DNA from: Candidatus Nitrospira kreftii
GTDB taxonomy: Bacteria; Nitrospirota; Nitrospiria; Nitrospirales; Nitrospiraceae
Assembly: GCA_014058405.1 (NCBI GenBank)
Contig: CP047423.1
Span: forward strand, 4,014,501-4,078,500
Length of the DNA: 64,000 nucleotides
Direction: 5' to 3'
The notes under the pieces were generated by a model. It was not told the origin of the DNA. It searched no databases and worked only from the letters and a program-made list of their open reading frames with translations. The number at the start of each line of letters is the position of its first letter. Positions within the stretch are counted from its first letter, which is position 1. Positions 25,277 through 34,400 of this stretch are shown here, piece after piece. A program made the translations under genes and the position numbers.

Positions 25277-27523
25277 ATGAGGAGGACGGACACGCTCTAT
25301 GCGGATGTGATTGTTCCACGTCATATCTCGAAGTCTTTCACCTATCTCGTGCCCCCTACCTTGGCGCAACAGATTGGCGTCGGAAGCCGCGTCCTTGTCC
25401 CATTTGGACGTGTGATGCTGGAAGGAGCAGTCGTTTCGCTGGCCAATGAACTTCCGGCCGAGATACATGCCGCTTCTCTGAAGGCAATCTCTTCCCTGGT
25501 TCAAGACGACCAAGGCCCATTGTTGTCCCCCGAGCTGCTCGAACTATCCCGCAAGATTGCTAATTACTACGTTGCGCCCTGGGGCCAATCTCTTCGGCTA
25601 GTCTTTTCTCCACTCACCACGCGACAGACTAGCGCGACTCGATATATTGTCACTCCCCAGGGACGTGCAGCATTGGAGACCGGCAGCTGCCCCGACGACT
25701 TGCGACCGACTCTGCAGCGAATTGCCCGTCGAGCAAAGGGAATCTTGTCATCGACATTGGATCCAACTCGACGAGGTAGCGCACGGCGGATGATCGATAC
25801 GCTTGTCACAAATTCGTGGCTCGCTCGCGCATCGTCGGCCAGCGCCAACACCGATAACCGGAAACTGTCTAAGAAGCTCATGGCGCACGAGGGCGTTAAT
25901 GGAATACCAATGGATACCGCTCTGCTTACTGCGACCATTCCTGGAACGGATGTGTCGTGGAGAGCTCACATCACCCAATGTCTTCACAACCACCATAGGC
26001 AGAAACTCGTTCTGCATGCTCCATGGCCATATCGAATCAGAAGGCTTGCCGACGCCATTCAACAAGCGCACTCACTCAACCGCTCCACCATTGTGGTTAC
26101 CGGTGAGATCGCGAGAGCAACCTGGCTCCACCAGCTGCTCTCAGCTCTCACCGGGCTTCAGATTACTCTTGCACACTCGGCTTTGGGACCAGACCGATTG
26201 GAACAGCGTCATGGTTCAGTGCCAACGGTTGTCGTAGGAACCCGTTCCACCATTTTTGCACCCATCAAATCAATTGGACTGATCTGGGTCGAAGGGGAGG
26301 AAGATCCTGCTCTCAAAGAACCTCAGGAGCCGCGTTATCACGCCCGTGAGGTCGCAGGTCTGCGGGCCGAGAGCGAGCAGGCTCTCCTGGTACTTGCCTC
26401 CGCGCATCCATCCCTCGAGTCAAAATTCGACGCCACAGCCGAGCACCACTATGTTTCGCACGATGTGGCCCTTCAACCAAAGATCGAGGTGGTTGACCTC
26501 CGCAAGGAGACTGGAGGGACCCTGTTCAGCCATAAACTGATCTCAGCGATGCAAGAAGCACTTCGAAATCATAGAACAATACTGCTCTTTCTCAATAGAA
26601 AAGGGTATGCAACGACCTTGGTGTGTCGAGATTGTAGTTGGGTGCCTCGCTGTGCCCCTTGCGCCGTGCCATTCACCTACTATCGGGAGGCCTCCCGCCT
26701 GGCTTGCCGTTACTGCGGTAGCTCAGATGTGGTGCCTGATTCCTGTCCTTTATGCCATGCATCCCGTGTGAGTCCCATAGGAGACGGCACTGAGCGAGTC
26801 GAAACCGAAACCCGCCGCTTGTTTTCACAGGCCAAGATTGCGCGGATTGATGGTGACACGCTGCGTCAACCCGCGTCTGCCCGCCAACTGTGGGAGTCGG
26901 CCAGGTCAGGGACCTGTGATATCCTGATCGGGACGCAAGCGCTGTTTCGCAGAGAACCACTCCCCCAACATGGACTGGTAGGAATTCTTCAAGCAGATTC
27001 CGGGTTGCATGTCTCTGATTTTCGCTCAGCCGAGCGGACCTACCAGCTTCTGATAGATGCCGCAAGCCTAGCCTGTTCGGCTTCGAGAGGAGGTCGAGTC
27101 ATCGTCCAGACACGCTTCCCCACCCATCATGCCGTCCAAGCGCTGCTATTGGGAAACCCCGATCACTTCTACGAAGAAGAGCTTGCGGCGCGCCGGCTTT
27201 TGTACTACCCACCGCTATGCCACATCGCCGAGCTTTCGGTCAGTGGAAAGAACCTTGAGATTGTTCAGGACGCCGCGAAGCAATGGGCCACAGAACTTGG
27301 TCGGAGTACCGGTGGCCATGAGTCTCTGATCGTGCTGGGGCCGGTGCCGACCATAAACAGAGGGTCTCGAAACCATCATCACCGCTTGCTGGTAAAGGCA
27401 GCCGATTGCCGGATGCTGAGTCGTCGGGTCCATGATTCTGTGCAGGGTTTAGAGCAACAGTACCGAAGAGGACAGATCAAGTTTGCCATCGACATAGACC
27501 CGGTTGAAACCGGCCAAGCTTAA
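25277..27523 (+). CDS. priA: PriA homologue with inactivated helicase motifs
   Basis: 748 residues, full PriA length, starting MRRTDTLYADVIVPRHISKSF; the N-terminal 3'-DNA-binding domain is intact. The zinc module is also intact, with eight cysteines at 450, 453, 459, 462, 477, 480, 490 and 493. The superfamily 2 ATPase is not. Where Walker A (GxTGSGKTE) belongs, residues 246-254 read LHAPWPYRI. The DEEH box reads WVEGEEDPALKE (337-348), and the AGRAGR arginine-finger block is AASLACSASRGGR (595-607). Neighbouring segments such as GTRSTIFAPI, YHAREVAGLRAE and DILIGTQALF remain recognisable. PriA normally reloads DnaB at stalled forks; here any role must be structural (DNA and primosome binding), as proposed for actinobacterial PriA. 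The frame is continuous, so this is not a pseudogene. Confidence 0.88.
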   Translation: MRRTDTLYADVIVPRHISKSFTYLVPPTLAQQIGVGSRVLVPFGRVMLEGAVVSLANELPAEIHAASLKAISSLVQDDQGPLLSPELLELSRKIANYYVAPWGQSLRLVFSPLTTRQTSATRYIVTPQGRAALETGSCPDDLRPTLQRIARRAKGILSSTLDPTRRGSARRMIDTLVTNSWLARASSASANTDNRKLSKKLMAHEGVNGIPMDTALLTATIPGTDVSWRAHITQCLHNHHRQKLVLHAPWPYRIRRLADAIQQAHSLNRSTIVVTGEIARATWLHQLLSALTGLQITLAHSALGPDRLEQRHGSVPTVVVGTRSTIFAPIKSIGLIWVEGEEDPALKEPQEPRYHAREVAGLRAESEQALLVLASAHPSLESKFDATAEHHYVSHDVALQPKIEVVDLRKETGGTLFSHKLISAMQEALRNHRTILLFLNRKGYATTLVCRDCSWVPRCAPCAVPFTYYREASRLACRYCGSSDVVPDSCPLCHASRVSPIGDGTERVETETRRLFSQAKIARIDGDTLRQPASARQLWESARSGTCDILIGTQALFRREPLPQHGLVGILQADSGLHVSDFRSAERTYQLLIDAASLACSASRGGRVIVQTRFPTHHAVQALLLGNPDHFYEEELAARRLLYYPPLCHIAELSVSGKNLEIVQDAAKQWATELGRSTGGHESLIVLGPVPTINRGSRNHHHRLLVKAADCRMLSRRVHDSVQGLEQQYRRGQIKFAIDIDPVETGQA

Positions 27524-27945
27524 CTGAGCTTTTTTTGCTTCTTAGTCGACCGCGATCCTAACAACGGGGCCGGGCGGTCTTTGGACGGTGCTGAATCAGC
27601 TTTGAAGGCTCGATTGAACAACCCGTAAGCGAACGATACCCAAAACACAGATGAAAAGAGCCCCAGGACGACGGCAGAGAGAAACGTTCCCATTTCGGAT
27701 TCAGGAACTGTGTCCGAGGCTCCCTTAAGTTGCACCATCAACACCAACGGCCACACAAAGCTCTCGATGCCTAGGATTAGCGTCGACCACGCCCAGACTT
27801 TCGAGATTGAATCCGCCACCACCCACAGAAACAAACCCACGGCAGTAACCCATCCGAGCACGATAAACGGAGAAACACTTCCCCAGATCAGCCAAAACCC
27901 GACAGCAACCACCGCAGTACCAAGGACAAGATTGAGAAGTCTCAT
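27520..27945 (-). CDS. Small integral membrane protein, 141 aa
   Basis: Four hydrophobic segments (about 5-25, 28-48, 55-75 and 88-110), then a basic tail ending TKKQKKLS. No family recognised. Its 3' end overlaps the convergent priA stop by 4 bases. The positive C-terminal tail suggests a cytoplasmic C-terminus. No functional residues can be named. Confidence 0.65.
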   Translation of the reverse strand: MRLLNLVLGTAVVAVGFWLIWGSVSPFIVLGWVTAVGLFLWVVADSISKVWAWSTLILGIESFVWPLVLMVQLKGASDTVPESEMGTFLSAVVLGLFSSVFWVSFAYGLFNRAFKADSAPSKDRPAPLLGSRSTKKQKKLS

Positions 27946-28037
27946 GGTGAAGATAAGACTGACACGAAAGGGCGGAGTCTGACGGGACGGATGTGCGATG
28001 TCAATGGGGAGAAGGCACGCGCGAAGAGTGTATCCGT

Positions 28038-28350
28038 CTAGGTCATCATTTCCGTAGCGACCGTATCAAGAGGAACCTTAAGATCGAAGGGCTTTTGTAA
28101 TGTCCGTGTAACACCAAGCATTGTGCCAACGTCCGAGAAATTGAGAACGCCCATCGCTTCACATGCCCCGGTCATAGCTATCACACGAGCATCGAGAAAT
28201 TCACGGCGGAGTGTTATAAGTCCTTCGATATTGCTCAAGCCCCTCTTTCCCATCGCGGGCTTCTTCAACCTCTTAGCTCCCTCGCTCCAGAGTTTCTTTG
28301 ATGGGGTGACGATCTTATACCTGCGCGTCAACCACGAGGACCGACGGCAT
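28038..28350 (-). pseudogene. Decayed response regulator (receiver domain)
   Basis: Reading from ATG at 28350 gives MPSVLVVDAQV, a receiver start with the second acidic residue changed to Ala. A stop follows at 28315-28317, then DRHPIKETLERGS, a second stop at 28273-28275, and EVEEARDGKEGLEQYRR. Homology then continues in another frame with IEGLITLRREFLDARVIAMTG and GVTRTLQKPFDL, the second half of a receiver. About 25 residues containing the phosphoacceptor Asp are missing at the switch. So it has two nonsense codons, a frameshift and a deletion. A 97-codon frame (28038-28331) remains open over the second half but cannot encode a working receiver. The start lies inside the end of the kinase gene. 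Confidence 0.75.
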
Positions 28351-30649
28351 CCGAGACTTCGATGGATAATGTGGATGGTTCTTGGTCTACCGGCGTGGAT
28401 ACCGAGTAAAACGACGCATGGTCTATGGCACGACGAATCCGATAGGCTACCTCGCGCGCTTTTCGTCCCGCTGTGATCACTTGGACAAGGTGGCGATGGG
28501 CTTTGGTCTCCACGGGGATCAACGCCAGTGCCAACTCGCTGAAGCCCAGTACTGCCGTGAGACTATTGTTCAGCTCATGAGCAATACCACCGTTCAACGT
28601 TCTCATGGTTTCCATTTCCTTCACGACTCGTACCACCATTTCGCTATGCACACGATCCGTGATATCAACAACCATCCCTATCGTACGCATGGGGCGCCGC
28701 ATGCTCCCCTCACCGTCAAACTGCGTGAGAGTACGAAGGCTGACGTGCCGGATGGAACCATTCGGCCTGACTAGTCGGTGCTCAACCGTGTACAGCCCCT
28801 CTCGCTTGGGATCAGGGGTATGCAAGGCCGAGCAGTGCATCCTCTCTCGATCACCGGGGTGAACCAGTTCCAGATATCGCTCGAACGAAGGCGATTCCTC
28901 AGAGCTCACTCCATAGATCTCACGCAAGATCGGCGACCAGAGGTGAGCGTTCGTCCGGTGATCATATTCGAAGATTCCCACTCGTCCTGCCTGGACCACA
29001 AGATCAAATCGTGCCTCGATATCCACGAGGGATTGTTCGGCCTTCTCGCGAGTCGTGAGATCGATCATGGTGATTAAGATCGTCCTTCCTTTAGACAGAT
29101 GCACAGGGTGAAAGCAGATTTTGACTGGGAATTCGGTACCATCCTTGCGACGTCCGTGCAATTCTTTACTGATGTCCGGGGGACCTGATCTCCCGATGTA
29201 TGCAAGACAGGCGGCACGTGCTTCCCGCTGCTGCTCCCGATCTCGTGCTGAGAGCAAACACTCGATAGGTCGCCCCACCAGCTCTTCACGAACATACCCG
29301 AACATTCGTTCGACATTGCTGTTGACGACAGAGATGGTACCATCTTGCCGAACCATGAACATGCCGTTGGGGGCCGACTCCATGACTGTTTTAAATTGAA
29401 GGGCTCGGTCATCAGCCAAAGCCGCGATCAGCTTGTAGTCGGTGATGTCCTCAATCGTTCCTGACATCCGAATGGGTTGGCCTGAGGAACCGTGAATGAG
29501 CACTCCGCGACAACGGACAAATCGAACATCGCCACCAGGTTGAATAATTCTACATTCGATATCATATGGACGGTCTGAGCTGAACGTTTCCTCTACCAAG
29601 GTAAGAACGCGATCACGGTCTTCTGGATGAAGGGCTTTTTTAAAGGTCTCATACGTTGCCGGGACCGAACCCGGTTCGTATCCAAAAACACGATAGTGCT
29701 CTTCCGACCAAATCTCGGTACCGTTATTGTTTGACCACCCCCAGTGGTCACTCTCCGCGATGGCCGGATCTTGTCCCAGCTGATTTCGGTTGTGGAGTGA
29801 TTGGGTTTCAGGTTGCCGCTGGCGAGAGATGTCCGAAAAACGGATTAGAACAGACTCTTTTCCATCCCACAGGATTGGAGCCACAGACAGTTCAACAACA
29901 ACTCCCCGCCCATCACGCCGTAAGAATTGCGTTTCCAATCGCCTGGTCAACTGACTTGATCCCACTGTCTGTACAATCCAGAGACGTACCGCCTCCTGCA
30001 ACTCAGCGTACACGATATCGAGAAACTGACTACCGATGAGTTGTTCGGCCGATTCGGCTCCGAGGATCTTCAGACCAGTCCTGTTGGCATAGACAACCTG
30101 GGACTCCGTCGTGACCAGCATACCTTCAGAAACGAAATCACACAGAAATGTCGGAGAAAGCGCTTGATGAACTCCTGATTCCTCCCGCAGGAGACGGGAC
30201 ACATCTCTCATCACCCAGATAACCGACCGCACACGTCCTGTCCGGTCCTCAATAGGCGCCAACGTTACCTCATTCCAAAACGACGTTCCGTTTTTTCGGT
30301 AATGGCGTAACGACACGCGGCACGCTCGCCCATCTTGGAGAGCCAATGCGAGCTTTTCGATCGACGCGCGATCGGTTGCGGGACCGGTCAATATTGCCGC
30401 GGTTTGGCCGACAACGTCATGCTCAGCATAGCCAGTCAACATCAGAAACGACGGATTCACATAGATGACGGGGTGATGTGGGAGCATCGCATCCGTCACA
30501 AGGACGCCGCAATTCGTCGCCGCGATGACCCTTGACTTCAACACATTTTCACGGTGCTCTCGAATTGCGATCCAGAGGGAGAGACCCACGAGCAGGAGCA
30601 ACCCTAGGAAGAGACCAGCCGTCATGCGGGACAACCTCCCGGTAGGCAC
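28328..30649 (-). CDS. Multi-PAS sensor protein with HisKA but no ATPase domain (truncated kinase)
   Basis: 773 residues: one N-terminal membrane segment (about 9-27, MTAGLFLGLLLLVGLSLWIA), then five PAS/PAC units (about 35-155, 165-285, 295-415, 420-545, 550-670) and a HisKA H-box GGIAHELNNSLTAVLGFSEL near 685-705. After about 70 more residues the protein ends in SIEVSDAVGPRG with no N-, G1- or G2-box, so it cannot bind ATP as a normal kinase. The stop lies within the start of the wrecked regulator gene. The likely history is deletion of the HATPase region. It could still act as a sensor adaptor, or be on the way to loss. Confidence 0.82.
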   Translation of the reverse strand: MPTGRLSRMTAGLFLGLLLLVGLSLWIAIREHRENVLKSRVIAATNCGVLVTDAMLPHHPVIYVNPSFLMLTGYAEHDVVGQTAAILTGPATDRASIEKLALALQDGRACRVSLRHYRKNGTSFWNEVTLAPIEDRTGRVRSVIWVMRDVSRLLREESGVHQALSPTFLCDFVSEGMLVTTESQVVYANRTGLKILGAESAEQLIGSQFLDIVYAELQEAVRLWIVQTVGSSQLTRRLETQFLRRDGRGVVVELSVAPILWDGKESVLIRFSDISRQRQPETQSLHNRNQLGQDPAIAESDHWGWSNNNGTEIWSEEHYRVFGYEPGSVPATYETFKKALHPEDRDRVLTLVEETFSSDRPYDIECRIIQPGGDVRFVRCRGVLIHGSSGQPIRMSGTIEDITDYKLIAALADDRALQFKTVMESAPNGMFMVRQDGTISVVNSNVERMFGYVREELVGRPIECLLSARDREQQREARAACLAYIGRSGPPDISKELHGRRKDGTEFPVKICFHPVHLSKGRTILITMIDLTTREKAEQSLVDIEARFDLVVQAGRVGIFEYDHRTNAHLWSPILREIYGVSSEESPSFERYLELVHPGDRERMHCSALHTPDPKREGLYTVEHRLVRPNGSIRHVSLRTLTQFDGEGSMRRPMRTIGMVVDITDRVHSEMVVRVVKEMETMRTLNGGIAHELNNSLTAVLGFSELALALIPVETKAHRHLVQVITAGRKAREVAYRIRRAIDHASFYSVSTPVDQEPSTLSIEVSDAVGPRG

Positions 30650-30777
30650 AACCTGGTGACTTGCGACTACAACTACCCAGAGTTAGCCTATAAGAATTGC
30701 GGGAGACTGCCCAGAGATGAAGGTCGTACGGCGAGTAGAATTTTGCCCCTACAATACTAGAGCCGAATGTTGTGGCC

Positions 30778-31440
30778 TCAGCCTTGCCGCTTGACGAAGA
30801 ACGCAGCAGCCTGCGTGCGGCGTGTGATGCGAAGCTTCTGAAAGACGTTCGCGAGATAGTTTTTCACGGTTTTGTCACTAAGCCCGAGGGCAACTGCAAT
30901 TTCCTTGTTGGTCTTTCCCTCGGCAACCAATGCTACGACCCGTTCCTCCTGAGATGAAAGTTGGTCGGTCCCTGGCGTCAATGGTAGATCGTGAAGTCCT
31001 CGCAACCACCTCAGAGCCCGTTCGGTCACGGTAGAGTCTAAGATGGACTGGCCCTTGGCGACAGAACGGATGGCTTCCAGCAATCCCGGGGAGTCGATTT
31101 CCTTCAGCACGTAGCCATGGGCGCCGGCGAGCACTGCGGCAAGCACCGAATCATCATCTGCATAGGACGTCAGAAAAATGACCCTGGTGGCGGGCAGTGC
31201 TCCCAGAATCTCTCGGCAGGCATCGACACCGGAACCATCCGGGAGACGCACATCCATCAAGATGACGTCTGGTTTCAGCTTCTGGCTCTGTTGAATGGCA
31301 TCGGTCATAGTGCCGGCCTCCCCCACCACCGTGATCCCCTGGTTTTGAGCCAAAACGGTCCGAAGCCCAACGCGAATCACCTCGTGATCATCGACAAGCA
31401 ACACACGAATGGTTTGAACTGGAGTTTTAGTTGTGAGCAT
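30778..31440 (-). CDS. NarL/FixJ-family response regulator
   Basis: 220 residues. Receiver (about 8-125): acidic pair in IRVLLVDDHEVIRVGL, Asp in PDVILMDVRLPDGSG, Thr/Ser in VIFLTSYADDD, Lys in GYVLKEIDS. C-terminal LuxR-type helix-turn-helix (about 155-218): LSSQEERVVALVAEGKTNKE and LSDKTVKNYLANVFQKL. I prefer the ATG at 31440 because AAAGGA of the kinase 3' end is well placed before it; the ATG at 31449 is the alternative. The gene overlaps the 3' end of the giant NarX-type kinase, so that kinase is its obvious partner. Confidence 0.92.
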   Translation of the reverse strand: MLTTKTPVQTIRVLLVDDHEVIRVGLRTVLAQNQGITVVGEAGTMTDAIQQSQKLKPDVILMDVRLPDGSGVDACREILGALPATRVIFLTSYADDDSVLAAVLAGAHGYVLKEIDSPGLLEAIRSVAKGQSILDSTVTERALRWLRGLHDLPLTPGTDQLSSQEERVVALVAEGKTNKEIAVALGLSDKTVKNYLANVFQKLRITRRTQAAAFFVKRQG

Positions 31441-34400
31441 AGTGACCATCCTTTGGAAGATCGAGTAAGATTTTCGTCCCCTTCCATGGTTTCGATTGAA
31501 GGGCGAACGATCCTCGGACCTTTTGAGCCCGTGCTGCCATGTTACCTAACCCGTGACCAACGCCTTGAGCCGACCGCGTATCAAACCCGATGCCATCGTC
31601 ACGAATGGTCAGACGAATCGCGCGGACGAGATCCCGAAGCGAGACCATGATCCGTGTGGCTCGGCTGTGCCGCAACGCATTACTAAGTCCTTCCCGAACG
31701 ACATTCATAATATGAAGTGCTTGTTCGGTTGATAGGCGACGTGATGCCGCATCGTCGATGCGTACGACACATTTCACCGGAGAAGAACCGGACATCGATT
31801 GGACCATGGTTCGTAGGGCCGTTGGAAAGTCCCCGCCCTGGATAACCTGAGACTCAAGACCTGCTATAAAATTACGAATCTCTCCCATCACTTGATTGAG
31901 CTGCCCAATCGCTTGATCAAGCGTGGTCATGAATGTTGACGCAATCTGCTGTGGCTGTTGCCGGATCATCGGCTTACAACCCTCTAACCCAAGCCCCACT
32001 GCATATAACGATTGGAGAATACCGTCATGGAGATCCTGACTGATGCGCTCCCTCTCTTGGAGCGCAACGCTTAAATCTCGTTCCCGCTGCAGCAATATCT
32101 CCTCCATTCTCTTGCGCTCAGTAATGTCGGTTGCCGCCCCAAGCACCATGTGAACCTGCCCCTCATCGTCATAAATCGGCCTTTTGACGGTCTGCAACCA
32201 ACGCGTGTTGCCGTTCACATCGGTCAATTTCTCCTCCGGGATAAACCGATCCCGTCCGGAATTCATCACCTCACGATCATTTTCCTGAAAGAACTCCACC
32301 TCATCCACATTGGGGTTGAAATCCGCGTCTGACTTCCCGATCAGGTCATCCACGGTCGTCCCATACCAATCGGCAACCGCTTTGTTGGCCACCGCAAACC
32401 GTCCTTCACGGTCCTTGGCGAAAATGAGGTCCGGGTCCGTGTCGATGACTTGTCGCAAAAACGTATGGGAACGGCGAAGCTCCGCCTCGGCTCGTTTGCG
32501 TTCTCCGATGTCCCTCAAAATCGCACAGCCATACTCTTTTCCATCATACTGCAGATAATTGAAGGTGACCTCCATATCCAGTATCTCACCGGTGCGCGAC
32601 CAATACTTTGCCTCAAATGCCAATGCTCCCTGCTCCTTCAAGTGACCCCAATGCTCCGGCCATCGTTCGACAGGAAAATTAGGATCAATGTCATGCACCG
32701 TCATCGCCATCAAATCCTGCCGTGAATACCCCAACATTCGGCAGGCGGTATCGTTGACGTTGAATATCCGAGCGGTCGGATCCAGCCACAAAATCGCTTC
32801 CACTGCCTGATCAACAGAGAACTGTGTCAGCCGCAGCGCTTTCTCCATGCGCTTGCGCTCAGTGATATCGTCCCCGACCGTGACAGAGCATTGCGTGCCG
32901 TTCAGCATGATCACTTCGGACGACAACAGACACTGGCGGACTTCGCCGCTCTTGCTCCGCAGCTTCACTTCCACGTTACGGGCCGATCCCACGCGTTTCA
33001 ACAGCTCAAGGTATCGGGTTCGTTCTTCCGCAGAATCCCAGAGCCCTATCTGTACTGTCGTGTGCTCCACCACTTCTTCTTTACAATACCCGAACAGCTG
33101 GCACGCAGCATCATTGACATCAACCACTCGTCCAGTGTCCAGCTCGCTGATGACGACCGGATGGGGGCTGGCTTGGAACGCCTTGGCAAAGCGTTCTTCG
33201 CTATTACGTAACGCTTCCTCCGCTTCTTTTCGCTCCGTAATGTCGCTAGCAACGGTAATCACGCATAGCGTTCCATTGAGCTCCGCGAGGTCAGCGGAGG
33301 TCAAGAAATAGCGCACCGCACCCGCTTTAGTCTTTAGAGCAAACTCCATATTGCGCACCGGCTGTCCAGCTTTCAGGCGCGCGATGACCCGCACTCTATC
33401 TTCGAGATTCGGCCAGATACCTAACATCAACGTGGTCTTGCCGATCACTTCCTCTCGACGAAAACCGAACGCCTCGAGACAGGCATCATTCACCTCGAGA
33501 CAACGGCCCGTTCCTACCTCGGTAATCCCGATTGGATGAGGACTTGCTCTAAAGGCTTTGGAGAATCGTTCCTCACTTTCCCGAAGAGCTTGCTCCGCCT
33601 GCTTGCGCTCAGTGATATCATCGCACACGATTAAGACCAATGGTTCTCCAGCTTGGTCCAGCACACGTGCAAACTCGCGTACCCAGAGCACCGTGCCATC
33701 CCCTCGTACCTTCCGAAATTCCCATTGCACGACTCCGTCCGGATGACGAAAGAATGCGTCTATCTCAGCACAGATGCGCGCTCGGTCTTCTTCGAAGAAG
33801 ATGGCCGCCACCGACGTCCCGACAAGATCTTCAACGCGATAACCCAAGTATTGCGCGCCATACTGGTTGACAGACCTGACGATTCCAGCTTTGTCCACAG
33901 TGAAGTACATTGAAGGAGTCTCATCATAAAGCGCTCGGTATCGTTCCTCGCTTTGACGCAGGTCATCCAGGGCGGATTGGCGGTCCAGCTCCCCGCCAAG
34001 CCAGCGGGCCATGAGTTGAATGAAATCTTTCTCGGTCTCGGTAAAATCTCGTTTCCTGGGTTCAACACCCACAAAACACAGGGTCCCATAGGTCCGCTCC
34101 AGACCGTTGATTGCAGTACCGATGTACGCTTCCAACTTCAGTGCAGCATAGGCTGGGTGTCGCTGCCACTCTGGAGAAGCACCGGCATGTTCGAAGCTCA
34201 GCGGTCCACCTCGGCGAAGAGTCTCAGCGCAGTACGTCTTGCTCAAGGGCACACGCATCCCTTCGTAGAAGACCGAACTGGGCGCGTTCACCTGCCTCAC
34301 CTCTAACTCTTCACCCCGGGTAATGGTCTCCATCCCGACCGGCAGGTCAAAGATCCGACAGCCGAGCTGAAGCAGGGCTTCAACCCGATCCTTGAACGAC

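Noticed and set aside
28038-28331. 97-residue stand-alone protein
   Set aside because: Its second half is the back half of a receiver domain and its first ~35 residues are an out-of-frame reading of the receiver's front half; better explained as a pseudogene.
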